A stretch of 64,000 bases of DNA from Acetobacter malorum (GTDB lineage Bacteria; Pseudomonadota; Alphaproteobacteria; Acetobacterales; Acetobacteraceae). Location of the stretch: the NCBI RefSeq assembly GCF_002153605.1, contig NZ_JOPG01000010.1, forward strand, positions 62,001-126,000. Reading direction: 5' to 3'. Both the position numbers and the translations under genes were made by a program. Below, in pieces: positions 55,392-64,000 of the stretch; positions within the stretch are counted from its first letter, which is position 1, and every line of letters begins with the position of its first letter. The notes beneath the pieces were generated by a model. It saw nothing but the letters and a program-made list of their open reading frames with translations. It ran no database searches and was not told the DNA's origin.

Positions 55392-55587
55392 CCCCAAAAT
55401 TCTGATTCAATGAAAGGATGATCCTTCATGTAGGGGATACACTGCCAGGCTGCAAGGGCGGAAACAGAGTCGAGCCGCGCCGGACGGCTAATTCGTGAAA
55501 AAGAAATTAATGGGCATGCATTCTTTTCCGGGCTTTGTTAGGAGCTCAGAACTTGCACTTTCCTGCCTGGGTATGTCTGATTGCGTT

Positions 55588-56181
55588 ATGACTCATTTGC
55601 CTGACCCCGCATACAAGGCACAGACGGAAAAAGAGGAAAAACCTTCCCATTTCCGCCTCCTCATGGTGGCGCTGGCCACCTGCGCTCTGGTAGCCGGGGC
55701 CGGTTATCATTACGCAGGCTCCAGCAACGGGAGCAGTAACGCTCCTGTAGCCGGCGGTGCTACAGACCAGACGGGCGGAACCGCGCAGCCACGCCCCGGT
55801 GTGCAGTTTTCCCTGATTGCACCGGACAAGGCGGCGGATGCATTGGCCATGTCCAGCTTTTCTGAAAAAGAACAGGCCGACATTCTGGCGGCCGTAAAAC
55901 GGCGGGAACTGCGCCTGGTGGCCATGCCGATTTTTGATGCAACCGGCGCAGGAGGGACTGTCACCGTGATTTGTGGAACCACACGCCAGACCGTGCTGCT
56001 CCAGCCCAAGCCGACCGTTCTGATTCTTCCCATTACAGTCGCCGGAAATGTTGATATCATTCCGTCGTCTGACCCCGGTAATGTCGGGATAGGCAGCGGT
56101 GTGGTGACCATGTTTGGTCCGCAGGCCCTGCCTGTCATGCATCAGGGTGACACACTTGGCCTGACGGTGATTGCGCAATGA
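55588..56181 (+). CDS. Membrane-anchored protein of unknown function, first of AAA+ cluster
   Basis: Not recognised. The frame extends to 55495, but residues after the ATG at 55588 (MTHLPDPAYKAQTEKEEKP) look like the real start; no strong ribosome site settles it. About 197 residues: a short charged N-terminus, one hydrophobic helix (HFRLLMVALATCALVAGAG, about 21-39), a Ser/Gly/Thr-rich linker and a beta-rich domain with Val/Ile-rich strands (LRLVAMPIFDATGAGGTVTVI; VTMFGPQALPVMHQGDTLGL). The stop overlaps the ATG of the AAA+ gene by 4 bp, so the two are translationally coupled. Confidence 0.65.
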   Translation: MTHLPDPAYKAQTEKEEKPSHFRLLMVALATCALVAGAGYHYAGSSNGSSNAPVAGGATDQTGGTAQPRPGVQFSLIAPDKAADALAMSSFSEKEQADILAAVKRRELRLVAMPIFDATGAGGTVTVICGTTRQTVLLQPKPTVLILPITVAGNVDIIPSSDPGNVGIGSGVVTMFGPQALPVMHQGDTLGLTVIAQ

Positions 56182-57461
56182 AAGGCCTGCTCCCGGCTCT
56201 TAACCGGCTGATGCCGCTGATGATGGTCATCTTTCTGGTTCTTGCCAGTGTCCAGATGGCCATCAGCCTGCACCTCTCGCTGGCCTCTCTGACCCACTTC
56301 ATGGAGTGGTGCGCGCCTGCCTGGCCTGTGCTGGCTGCCGTAGGCGGATTGCTGACAATCGGGGGGCTGTTATTTGAAACACGTGCTGAAGGGCTTGCAC
56401 GCAAGGGCCTTTTACGCCGACGGGGGTGGATGATGGACGTTCTCGCCAGACTGACCAACCGCAACGCGCTGGAAGAAATGCTGGCGCGGGAACAGCGGGA
56501 AACAACAATTGATGCCGAGGAACTGGCCGCCAACCTGCGCGCCCGCGTGATCGGGCAGGATCAGGTGTGTGAGGATATCGCCACACAGCTGCGCCGCCGT
56601 CTGGCCCTGCAGGTGCGCGGCAAACCGGTAGGCATTTTCCTGCTGGCTGGCCCGCCCGGCACCGGCAAAACCTATCTGGCCAAACAGCTGGCCCGCCAGC
56701 TTGAACGCCCTCTGCTGCATTTTGATATGACGCAGATGAGCAGCCCCCACGCCGCCACCCAGCTCTTTGGCTCCCCCAAAGGCTATGTGGGGTCCGACAC
56801 CTACGGCAAGCTGACCGGCGGCCTGAAGGAAAAGCCGGACGCCGTAGTGCTGCTGGACGAAATTGAAAAAGCCCACCCGGATGTGTTCAAAAAGTTCCTG
56901 ACTGCCTGGAACGACGGGCATGTGACGGAAGCCTCCACCGGGCAGCAGATTTCCACCGTCCGCTGCATTTTTGTGCTGACCTCCAACATCGCCACCGATG
57001 CGCTGACGGAAATTGCCGACCGCCTGCAGAATGACCCGGACCGCATGCGCGCCGAGTCGGTCGAGGCGCTGCGTCAGGCAGGGTTCGCGCCGGAAGTGCT
57101 CAACCGTCTGGACCGTATCTTTGTGTTCCGCGCCCTGAAAGGGCTGGATATTGCCCGCGTTTCCGCGCTGGAAATTGAAGGCATGATTGAAAGCTACGGC
57201 CTGAAAGTGGAAACCGGGGGCATTGATGCCGGCCTGCTGATGGATGTGATGCGCCGCCAGAGCCGCATGGGCGATTCGGCCTCCGCGCGAGATCTGGTGC
57301 GCTCTATTGAAGACATGATCAGTGAATCTCTGATTGTGGCCCGCCAGCAGGGCGCTGAGATGGTGCGCATCGTGCGGGAAGATGACGGCACGATTACCGC
57401 TAAGATTGCGGATGGCACGCCCGATAACGGCGATGCCATTCATGCCCGCCTGACGCCGTAA
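56178..57461 (+). CDS. Membrane-anchored Clp-type AAA+ ATPase
   Basis: Single AAA+ module of the ClpA/ClpB second-ring (AAA_2) type carried behind two N-terminal hydrophobic helices (about 11-30 and 47-66). Walker A GPPGTGKT (158-165), pore loop KGYVGSDTYG with aromatic Y203, Walker B VVLLDEIEKAHPD (D227, E228), sensor-1 LTSN (N270) and arginine-finger region LNRLDRIFVF are all present, so it should be an active unfoldase or remodelling ring at the membrane. There is no N-domain, first ring, coiled-coil arm or ClpP-binding loop recognised. 427 residues. It is coupled to the upstream anchored protein and followed 62 bp later by a third anchored protein. Function unknown. Confidence 0.85.
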   Translation: MKGLLPALNRLMPLMMVIFLVLASVQMAISLHLSLASLTHFMEWCAPAWPVLAAVGGLLTIGGLLFETRAEGLARKGLLRRRGWMMDVLARLTNRNALEEMLAREQRETTIDAEELAANLRARVIGQDQVCEDIATQLRRRLALQVRGKPVGIFLLAGPPGTGKTYLAKQLARQLERPLLHFDMTQMSSPHAATQLFGSPKGYVGSDTYGKLTGGLKEKPDAVVLLDEIEKAHPDVFKKFLTAWNDGHVTEASTGQQISTVRCIFVLTSNIATDALTEIADRLQNDPDRMRAESVEALRQAGFAPEVLNRLDRIFVFRALKGLDIARVSALEIEGMIESYGLKVETGGIDAGLLMDVMRRQSRMGDSASARDLVRSIEDMISESLIVARQQGAEMVRIVREDDGTITAKIADGTPDNGDAIHARLTP

Positions 57462-57523
57462 GGCCAGTCCCTCCGACTGGCCTCACCTTCCGCCTTTGAA
57501 CTCTGTGAACTGAGCAACCCGGC

Positions 57524-58489
57524 ATGTCCGCTTTTACCCGCCTCTGGCAACGGGCGCCCCTGTGGCGCACCGCCCTGATTACCACCGGTGTGTGCGGGGT
57601 GTTTTCCGTGCTGTTCCCGGCCCCCTGGCTGGTCAACCGGCTGCCTTATTATGGAACCCTGACCTCCAAAGTCGGCCATATGATGGGCCGCTCTGCCACC
57701 GGCACGGAGGCACAGCCCAACCCGGATGAAGGGCGGCGCATGGTCTCGCAGCCGCCAATGGATGCGCAATTTGAAGGCGTGATTCCCTTTGCCGGGCGGC
57801 AGCTCCCGCTCCCGGCGGGGAAATGGCATCCAGTGCTGAACTATCAGGATGACGTGGAGCACGGCGAAGTTCTGACATCCATTTTTGTGCGCTCAGAACA
57901 GGGTGCGGTCACGGGCTTCATGATTGCTCAGGCCACAACGCAGTCCCTGCCCGCCTCCGCGACGGAACAGCTGGCTGCCCAGTGCCACAGCACCTTCAAT
58001 TTTAGCGTGGGGGATCTGCCGCAGGACGGGAACCGGACGGAATGCTGGATGACCTCTCCCATCAAGGTGGTCAACAATCTGTTTCTGACCTCTAATCAGG
58101 CCCTTCAGGGTTTGCTGAGCAGCCCGCTCTTCATCCCGCCGGCTCTGCAACGGCTGGGTATGATGGGCTTTCAGCTCCCACCCGTTCTGGTGGATGCTGC
58201 CTGGACGCGGATTGAAAAAAGCCAGTCCGGGAAAGGGGTGGATTTTGCGACCATTCACACGCTGATCAGCCCCGCAATTCCGGGGCCGAAAGCCGCCGTG
58301 CCGGGCTCCCCGGAGAACTGGTCTCGCGGTGGCATGGCGGATGCCCCTGTGGTGGCTGACTTTGTCGGTCGCACCGATAACTGGCTGAAAGGCTGGCTGC
58401 CTTATCTGCGCAAAAGCTATAAAGGGGAGATGGATAGCAGCGTTCCTCTGCCACCCGCAGTTGCCGCAGACCCCGGCTTTCACAGTTAA
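57524..58489 (+). CDS. Membrane-anchored protein of unknown function, third of AAA+ cluster
   Basis: Not recognised. One N-terminal hydrophobic segment (ALITTGVCGVFSVLFPAPWLV, about 17-37) then about 280 residues, probably periplasmic, with beta-rich pattern (FEGVIPFAGRQLPLPAGKWHPVLNYQDD) and Cys at about 153 and 172 that might pair. No enzyme motif was found. 321 residues. It follows the AAA+ gene by 62 bp on the same strand, and the LysR gene converges with it. Likely part of the same unit as the two preceding genes. Confidence 0.65.
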   Translation: MSAFTRLWQRAPLWRTALITTGVCGVFSVLFPAPWLVNRLPYYGTLTSKVGHMMGRSATGTEAQPNPDEGRRMVSQPPMDAQFEGVIPFAGRQLPLPAGKWHPVLNYQDDVEHGEVLTSIFVRSEQGAVTGFMIAQATTQSLPASATEQLAAQCHSTFNFSVGDLPQDGNRTECWMTSPIKVVNNLFLTSNQALQGLLSSPLFIPPALQRLGMMGFQLPPVLVDAAWTRIEKSQSGKGVDFATIHTLISPAIPGPKAAVPGSPENWSRGGMADAPVVADFVGRTDNWLKGWLPYLRKSYKGEMDSSVPLPPAVAADPGFHS

Positions 58490-58526
58490 AACCGGATGGG
58501 CGGCCCTGAGCCGCCCGTCGTTTCTG

Positions 58527-59432
58527 TCAGCCTGAAAGATCGTCCCGCAGAACTTCTGAAGACACTTCCACCAGAAAATCCAGTACCGTACGGGTGCGGA
58601 GCGGCAGTGTGCGCGGGCCGGTATGCACGGCATAGAAAGGCAGGTTGGGAATACGCCAGTCCGGGAAAAGCCGGACCAGCTTGCCCTCCTCTACGCCCTC
58701 ACGCACCTGAAATTCCGGCAGCAGGCCAATCCCGATATCCGCCAGAACGGCAGACAGAACAGCCTCGCTACTATTGGCGCGGAATACGGTGGACGGCGCA
58801 ATGACGCTTTCTTCCTCGTCCCGGAACAAATGCCAGTCATGCCGGCCGCCGCCGTAATTATAGACAATGGCGGGATATTCAGGGAGATCTCGGGGGTGCT
58901 GCGGCGTGCCACAGCGGGCCAGACAGGCCGGGGAGGCCACCAGCCATTTGCGGACCACACCCAGCTTGCGGGCAATCAGGGAGCCTTCGGCAATGTCCCC
59001 CACCCGCACGGCCAGATCCAGCCCTTCTTCCACCAGATCGCCAAATCCATCACGGATCACGACTTCGACGGAAAGATCCGGGTGGCGTTCCAGCAACTCG
59101 CCCAGACGGCTGGTGAAATAGAGCCCGAAAGCGGTTGTCATCCCCAACCGGACCAGACCGGAGACCGACGCCCTGCGGCGACCCAGAACGGTTTCTGCCG
59201 TTTCCAGAATTTCCAGCACTTCATAGGCATGCGGGAGGAGGCTGCGCCCGTCTTCCGTCATCATCAGGCTGCGGGTGGTACGCGCAAACAGCGTTGTGCC
59301 GTAATGCGCTTCCAGCAACGCAATATGGCGGGAAATGGTTGGTTGACTAACCCCTGTCTCTCGCGAAACAGCGGAAAAGGAGCCTGTGGCCGCTACGCGG
59401 ACAAAGCTATGCAATGCTGAAAGAAGATCCAT
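58527..59432 (-). CDS. LysR-family transcriptional regulator
   Basis: Typical LTTR: N-terminal winged helix-turn-helix (SFVRVAATGSFSAVSRETGVSQPTISRHIALLEAHYGTTLF, residues about 9-49, key residues S-R-E-T and P-T-I-S-R) and a two-lobed effector domain. 301 residues. Target and ligand unknown; no obvious divergent neighbour, since the next gene upstream (amino-acid transporter) also reads on the minus strand 227 bp away. Confidence 0.92.
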   Translation of the reverse strand: MDLLSALHSFVRVAATGSFSAVSRETGVSQPTISRHIALLEAHYGTTLFARTTRSLMMTEDGRSLLPHAYEVLEILETAETVLGRRRASVSGLVRLGMTTAFGLYFTSRLGELLERHPDLSVEVVIRDGFGDLVEEGLDLAVRVGDIAEGSLIARKLGVVRKWLVASPACLARCGTPQHPRDLPEYPAIVYNYGGGRHDWHLFRDEEESVIAPSTVFRANSSEAVLSAVLADIGIGLLPEFQVREGVEEGKLVRLFPDWRIPNLPFYAVHTGPRTLPLRTRTVLDFLVEVSSEVLRDDLSG

Positions 59433-59659
59433 TCAATCCCGGACTTTTTTGCAGAGATTCCGCCATAATCCGCCGCCGCCCTCAGGATATGCCGGACCCG
59501 GACAGCCCGGGCATTGCCCGCGCCCCACACCCTCAGACAGAAACAGATGATAACCCAAACCTATCAGGTTATTTGTATCATTTGTGACGTATGCTCCGGT
59601 GAGAGACAATATAGTGTGTTCTCTGCCCCGCCATGCCCTAAGCGCATTGGCAGGCGGGT

Positions 59660-61222
59660 TTAACGCCGCCTGATATGGGGTTGAGAGAGTTTTTTCTCGG
59701 CCATCCGAGCCAGCCGGACAAACGGCAGACCCAGCAGAAGATACGCCCCTCCGACCATCAGACCCGTACCAAAATAATCAAAATAGGTTGAAGAAAGCCG
59801 GATGTAGGTCTGGGTCAGCTCGGTCAAGGTAATCACGCTGACCAGCGAGGAATCCTTCAGCAGGGAAATGAAGTCATTCGTCATGACCGGCATCACCAGC
59901 CGGAAGGCCTGTGGCACGACCACATAGCGGAGCGCCTGCACGTGCGTCATGTTCAGCGCGAGTGCTGCTTCCATCTGCCCGCGCGCGACAGACTGCAATC
60001 CGGCCCGGTAGTTTTCCGCTTCATACGCAGCGTAATTCAGCCCAAGAGCCAGCACACCAGCCACAAACGGCGTCAGGTTCAGGCCGCATTGCGGCAGGCC
60101 GTAGAAGATCAGTAAAATCTGGATCAGCAGCGGCGTGCCGCGCACAATCTCCACATAGAGCGAGGAAAGCGTGGCCAGTGGAGCCGGGCCATACAGCCGC
60201 AGCAAAGCAAGCGTCAGCCCCAGCCCGACAGCCAGCACCATGGCACACAGAGAGACCAGAAGGGTGAGCACGGCCCCTTTGGCCAGCAGCGGCAGGAAGC
60301 TTACATAACGCGCCACCTTGGCATGCCAGCCGGACGAGCCGTGCAACGCGGCAACGTAGTCATTCCAGCTTGTCGGCTCGATCGCCGGAGTGGACGCATC
60401 TTCAGCCCAGGCGGCCGTTTGGGGGGTCCACAAATTCCACCGCGCCAGAATACGGTGCAGGCTGCCATCCTTTTTCATGGCTGCCAGAGCGGTGTTCACC
60501 TGTTCCCGCAGGGCAGCATTCTGCCCTTTGGCAAAGGCAATACCGTAGGACACCGTGCCAATCGGCTCCCCTATCACCTGAAGGTCCGGGTTGGTGCCGC
60601 CGTAATACTGGGCAATCGGTCCGTCAATCAGCACAGCATCCGTGCGCCCATTGACCAGATCCATAAAAACATTGGTCTCTTCATCATAGGTGCGGACCTG
60701 CACCTGAGGATGGTTAGCCAGAATCCGCTCAGCCTGCGTGGCCTTCATCGTGCCGATAACGTGGCCGTTCAGCGCTTCCAGCGTGGAGAGAACCGGTCCG
60801 GTGCGCCGCACTACAATGCGTTCGGACGTCACATAATAGGGAACGCTGAAGTCAATCCCTTCGGCATGCTCAGGCGTAATCTCAATCCCGCAGATGACCA
60901 TTTCATACAGGCCACGCTGGAGGCCTGGAATCAGACCGTCCCAGTCATTCTGCACAAAGTGCAGAGGCCTGCTGATATGCTCGCTCAGAGACTGCATCAG
61001 GTCATATTCAAACCCGGTCAGGCGAGACTGGTCATTGGGGTCATGAAAAGTATACGGCACATCTGCCGAGGCATCCGCCCCCCACCGCAAAGGCTGTTCC
61101 GCACGGGCGGCCTGAGGCACCATTCCGCCTGCCCCGGCCAGCAGCACCAGAACCATTGCGCACACCATCCAGCGCGGAACGGTTAGAAAACGGGCCAGAT
61201 GGCGCCGCATGCCGTGTTTCAC
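59660..61222 (-). CDS. Amino-acid ABC transporter: fused binding protein and permease
   Basis: One chain joins a periplasmic solute-binding domain and a permease. After a hydrophobic signal or anchor (WMVCAMVLVLLAGAGGMV, about 19-36), residues about 40-280 form an SBP_bac_3 domain (RLTGFEYDLMQSLSEHI; IGTMKATQAERILANH; YGIAFAKGQNAALREQVN). From about 300 the permease has five helices and a PAAT/HisMQ-type EAA loop (VARGQMEAALALNMTHVQALRYVVVPQAF). 520 residues. It overlaps the ATPase gene by 4 bp. Binding to a polar amino acid is likely; which one is unknown. Confidence 0.92.
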   Translation of the reverse strand: MKHGMRRHLARFLTVPRWMVCAMVLVLLAGAGGMVPQAARAEQPLRWGADASADVPYTFHDPNDQSRLTGFEYDLMQSLSEHISRPLHFVQNDWDGLIPGLQRGLYEMVICGIEITPEHAEGIDFSVPYYVTSERIVVRRTGPVLSTLEALNGHVIGTMKATQAERILANHPQVQVRTYDEETNVFMDLVNGRTDAVLIDGPIAQYYGGTNPDLQVIGEPIGTVSYGIAFAKGQNAALREQVNTALAAMKKDGSLHRILARWNLWTPQTAAWAEDASTPAIEPTSWNDYVAALHGSSGWHAKVARYVSFLPLLAKGAVLTLLVSLCAMVLAVGLGLTLALLRLYGPAPLATLSSLYVEIVRGTPLLIQILLIFYGLPQCGLNLTPFVAGVLALGLNYAAYEAENYRAGLQSVARGQMEAALALNMTHVQALRYVVVPQAFRLVMPVMTNDFISLLKDSSLVSVITLTELTQTYIRLSSTYFDYFGTGLMVGGAYLLLGLPFVRLARMAEKKLSQPHIRRR

Positions 61223-61965
61223 AAAACAGTCCTCAAAAAACGCCGTGTCCGATCATCTGCCGGATTCACACACAAAGTTTCCGGTGGGCCAGATTCAATA
61301 ATGTGGCCGCCATCCATATAAACGATTGTATCCGAGGCTACCTGCGCAAAACGCATGTCATGCGTCACAATAATCTGCGTCATGCCTTCATCATCCAGCT
61401 TACGCATCACCCCCAGCACTTCCTCCGCCACAATGGGGTCCAGTGCGGAAGTCGGTTCGTCATACAACATAATCTCCGGCCGCATGGCCAGCGCGCGCGC
61501 AATGGCCGCCCGCTGCTGCTGCCCGCCGGAGAGTGAAACCGGGTAACGCTGCGCCACGCGGCCCAGCCCGACTTTTTCCAGCAGAGCCATCGCTTCATCC
61601 CGCTCGGCAGGCCCCGTCTCGCGCTTTACAACACGCGGGGCAAGCAGGACGTTATCAAGCACGCTCAGATGCGGAAAAAGATTAAAGTTTTGAAAAACCA
61701 TGCCGACATGGGTGCGGAGCCGGTGGGCCACGTGCTCATCCGCACGCCGCCACGGGCCGCCGTCACGCGCAATGGTCACCCCCATGGCGTTAATGGTGCC
61801 ACGGTCGGGGATTTCCAGAAAATTCAGACAGCGCAGAAAAGTTGATTTCCCGCACCCTGAGGGGCCGATGATGGACACCAGCTCCCCCTTGCGCACCTGG
61901 AGGGAGACGCCCCCCAGAATGGCACCGTCTCCAAAGCTTTTGTGAATATCCTGTGCGTCGAGCAC
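61219..61965 (-). CDS. Amino-acid ABC transporter ATP-binding protein
   Basis: ATPase for the fused transporter next to it. GTG start at 61965 (then LDAQDIHKSFGDGAILGGV); no better start exists and no strong ribosome site is seen. Walker [10 protein letters not shown], signature [17 protein letters not shown], Walker [13 protein letters not shown] and H-loop VTHDMRFA match the GlnQ/HisP group. 248 residues. It is upstream of, and overlaps by 4 bp, the fused permease gene; its own promoter should lie between it and the acnA terminator. Confidence 0.94.
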   Translation of the reverse strand: MLDAQDIHKSFGDGAILGGVSLQVRKGELVSIIGPSGCGKSTFLRCLNFLEIPDRGTINAMGVTIARDGGPWRRADEHVAHRLRTHVGMVFQNFNLFPHLSVLDNVLLAPRVVKRETGPAERDEAMALLEKVGLGRVAQRYPVSLSGGQQQRAAIARALAMRPEIMLYDEPTSALDPIVAEEVLGVMRKLDDEGMTQIIVTHDMRFAQVASDTIVYMDGGHIIESGPPETLCVNPADDRTRRFLRTVL

Positions 61966-61985
61966 AACAGGTTCATTTTCAAGGC

Positions 61986-62016
61986 AAAAAGCCGGCCCGG
62001 AGTTATCCGGGCCGGC
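61986..62016 (-). terminator. Intrinsic terminator after acnA
   Basis: Arms GCCGGCCCGG and CCGGGCCGGC (61991-62016) with a 6-base loop and a T5 run in minus-strand RNA (A5 at 61986-61990). It ends acnA transcription and separates it from the transporter genes. Confidence 0.9.
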
Positions 62017-62047
62017 ATTCTGATGTTCCGATGGAACAAGAAAATCG

Positions 62048-64000
62048 TCAGGCAGCTTTGGTCATCCCACGCAACACATACTGAAGGATGCCACCATGCC
62101 GGTAATACTCAACTTCGTCCAGTGTATCGACGCGGCACAGAAGCTCGACATCCTGCGTGGATCCATCAGCCCGCGTAATGGTCATGGTGACGTCCATGCG
62201 CGGGGTAATTTTTTCCAGACCTTTGATGGTGATGGTCTCATCACCCTTCAGGTTCAGGGTCTGGCGCGTCACACCGTCCTTGAACAGCAGGGGCAGCACG
62301 CCCATGCCCACAAGGTTGGACCGATGGATACGCTCAAAGCTTTCTGCAATTACAGCCTTGATGCCCAGCAGCAGGGTGCCTTTGGCCGCCCAGTCACGCG
62401 AGGACCCCATGCCGTATTCCTTGCCACCGAACACAACCAGAGGGGTGCCCTCTTTCTTGTATTCCATGGCGACATCATAGATCGCGCCTTCTTTGCCATC
62501 CGGGAAGTGCTTGGACAGCCCCCCTTCTGTGCCGGGCAGCATCTCGTTCTTGATGCGGATATTGGCAAAGGTGCCACGGACCATCACGCGGTCATTCCCG
62601 CGGCGTGAACCGTAGGAGTTGAAGTCCCGCGGTTCCACACCGTGTTCCATCAGATACCGGCCAGCCGGGGAGTCTTTCTTAATGGCACCGGCAGGAGAGA
62701 TATGGTCGGTCGTGATGTTGTCACCCAGCAGCGCCAGAATACGGGCATTCTCAATGTTGCCGGGCGCAGTCGGCTCGTGCGTGATGTCCTTGAAATACGG
62801 CGGGTCCTGCACGTAGGTGGATTTGGCATCCCACTTGTAGGTTTCAGACCCGGTGGCCACCTTGAGATCCTGCCACTCCTTCGTGCCCTTGGACACGTTC
62901 TTGTAGCGCTGGATGAACTCTTCACGGTTGATGGACGAGCCAATCAGATCCGCGATTTCCTTATTGGAAGGCCAGATGTCTTTCAGATAGACGGGCTTGC
63001 CATCCTTGGAGGTGCCCAGCGGCTCCGTGGTGATATCTTTCCGCATGGTGCCCAGCAGAGAATAGGCAACCACCAGCGGCGGGCTGGCCAGATAGTTGGC
63101 GCGTACGTTGGGGGAAATACGGCCCTCAAAGTTACGGTTACCAGACAGAACAGACACCGCAACGAGGTTGTTGTTCTCAATGGCGTCCACAATGTGAGAC
63201 GGCAGCGGACCGGAGTTCCCGATACAGGTGGTGCAGCCATACCCCACCGTGTTGAAGCCCAGAGCATCCAGATCTTCAGACAGTTTGGAACGGTCCAGAT
63301 AGTCCGTCACCACCTGAGAGCCGGGAGCCAGAGAGGTCTTCACCCACGGTTTCGGCTTAAGCCCAAGAGCGCGCGCCTTGCGGGCCACCAGACCTGCGGC
63401 AATCAGCACCGCCGGGTTGGAGGTGTTGGTGCAGGAGGTAATAGCGGCAATGACGATATCGCCCTGACCAATTTCATAATTGGTCCCGGCCACCGGCACT
63501 TTCTTGTTCGCATCGTTTGCCGGTACGCCCAGAGAAGAGGTCAGTTCTTTTTCAAACGCCGTCTTCGCTTCCTTCAGCACCACGCGGTCCTGCGGACGTT
63601 TGGGGCCGGAGATGGACGGGACAACCGTGGACAGGTCGAGTTCCAGAATATCGGTAAACACCGGCTCCGGCGTTTCTGCGGTGCGGAACATGTCCTGCGC
63701 ACGCAGATATTCTTCCGTCAGCTTGATGCGGTGTTCGTCACGGCCAGTTTCACGCAGGAAGTCCAGCGTCAGTGTATCAACCGGGAAGAAGCCGCAGGTT
63801 GCGCCATATTCCGGGGCCATGTTGGCAATGGTCGCACGGTCAGCCACCGGCAGGTGGTCCAGAGCCGGGCCAAAGAACTCAACAAATTTGCCAACCACGC
63901 CCTTTTTGCGGAGCATCTGGGTGACTGTCAGCACCAGATCGGTCGCCGTCGCACCCTCAGGCATCTTGCCCGTCAGGCGGAAGCCGATCACGTCCGGCAC
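62048..64000 (-). CDS. acnA: Aconitate hydratase A (partial, N-terminus outside window)
   Basis: TCA-cycle enzyme converting citrate to isocitrate, of the IRP1/AcnA type. 650 C-terminal residues of an expected roughly 900 are seen, cut by the window edge. Cluster cysteines appear in [13 protein letters not shown] and in [14 protein letters not shown]; the C-terminal swivel domain has [14 protein letters not shown] and [18 protein letters not shown]. It ends VLRGMTKAA followed by a strong terminator. Confidence 0.96.
   Translation of the reverse strand: MPDVIGFRLTGKMPEGATATDLVLTVTQMLRKKGVVGKFVEFFGPALDHLPVADRATIANMAPEYGATCGFFPVDTLTLDFLRETGRDEHRIKLTEEYLRAQDMFRTAETPEPVFTDILELDLSTVVPSISGPKRPQDRVVLKEAKTAFEKELTSSLGVPANDANKKVPVAGTNYEIGQGDIVIAAITSCTNTSNPAVLIAAGLVARKARALGLKPKPWVKTSLAPGSQVVTDYLDRSKLSEDLDALGFNTVGYGCTTCIGNSGPLPSHIVDAIENNNLVAVSVLSGNRNFEGRISPNVRANYLASPPLVVAYSLLGTMRKDITTEPLGTSKDGKPVYLKDIWPSNKEIADLIGSSINREEFIQRYKNVSKGTKEWQDLKVATGSETYKWDAKSTYVQDPPYFKDITHEPTAPGNIENARILALLGDNITTDHISPAGAIKKDSPAGRYLMEHGVEPRDFNSYGSRRGNDRVMVRGTFANIRIKNEMLPGTEGGLSKHFPDGKEGAIYDVAMEYKKEGTPLVVFGGKEYGMGSSRDWAAKGTLLLGIKAVIAESFERIHRSNLVGMGVLPLLFKDGVTRQTLNLKGDETITIKGLEKITPRMDVTMTITRADGSTQDVELLCRVDTLDEVEYYRHGGILQYVLRGMTKAA

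Noticed and set aside
1..64000. CRISPR arrays, tRNA or rRNA genes, prophage
   Set aside because: No spaced direct repeats, no cloverleaf with conserved loops apart from the tmRNA tRNA-like domain, and no phage structural genes were seen.

Overview
The window looks like chromosome of an acetic acid bacterium (Acetobacteraceae, most likely Acetobacter; this is inference). Supporting signs are alphaproteobacterial: a circularly permuted two-piece tmRNA whose tag reads ANDNTEVLAVAA, an alphaproteobacterial SspB, an F0 operon encoding both b and b' subunits and separate from F1 genes, and a Hint domain of the type common in Acetobacteraceae. Most genes are high-GC housekeeping genes. Accessory DNA is limited to a decayed insertion-sequence nest with an AT-rich cargo gene (about 26.7-30.6 kb) and a few unusual surface or envelope genes.

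Layout. 1-2.5 kb: F0 operon atpI-atpB-atpE-b'-b (minus strand, b cut by the window edge). 2.6-6.1 kb: gloA-dapF-mtaB-ftsY (minus). 6.3-12.6 kb: outer-membrane porin-like protein, DEAD-box RNA helicase with a DbpA-type C-terminus, a secreted 29-residue-repeat protein, and a serine carboxypeptidase (S10). 12.6-17.1 kb: a 1479-residue protein joining adhesin-like repeats, a Hint domain, two GWAF repeats and a glycosyltransferase. 17.4-18.4 kb: rplM-rpsI. 18.6-21.1 kb: an anchored periplasmic protein and a retropepsin-like lipoprotein. 21.2-24.6 kb: pstC-pstA-pstB-phoU without pstS. 24.8-26.7 kb: ilvD.

26.7-30.4 kb: an IS5-family element carrying a dead transposase, split by an 848-bp IS427-type element, next to an AT-rich DUF707-like gene. 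30.7-36.9 kb: envelope and redox genes, including a previously uncalled 37-codon Cys-rich membrane ORF, a quinone oxidoreductase, a FUSC-like protein, a DegP-type protease and OpgC. 37.2-44.2 kb: mrp, a Cys-rich secreted protein, thyX, an HPP membrane protein, ssrA, sspB, a class I fumarase and a VOC protein. ssrA and sspB (the tag and the adaptor that delivers tagged proteins to ClpXP) lie side by side.

44.4-49.4 kb: a GH144-like glucanase, then alr-dadA with a divergent Lrp-type regulator. 49.4-55.4 kb: the classic rimP-nusA-ylxR-infB-rbfA operon, with an apparent intrinsic terminator immediately before rimP. 55.6-58.5 kb: a plus-strand cluster of two anchored proteins of unknown function around a membrane-anchored Clp-type AAA+ ATPase; this cluster and the 1479-residue fusion are the best candidates for undescribed biology. 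58.5-62 kb: a LysR regulator and an amino-acid ABC transporter with fused binding protein and permease. 62-64 kb: aconitase, truncated by the window edge. No tRNA, rRNA, CRISPR array or prophage was recognised.
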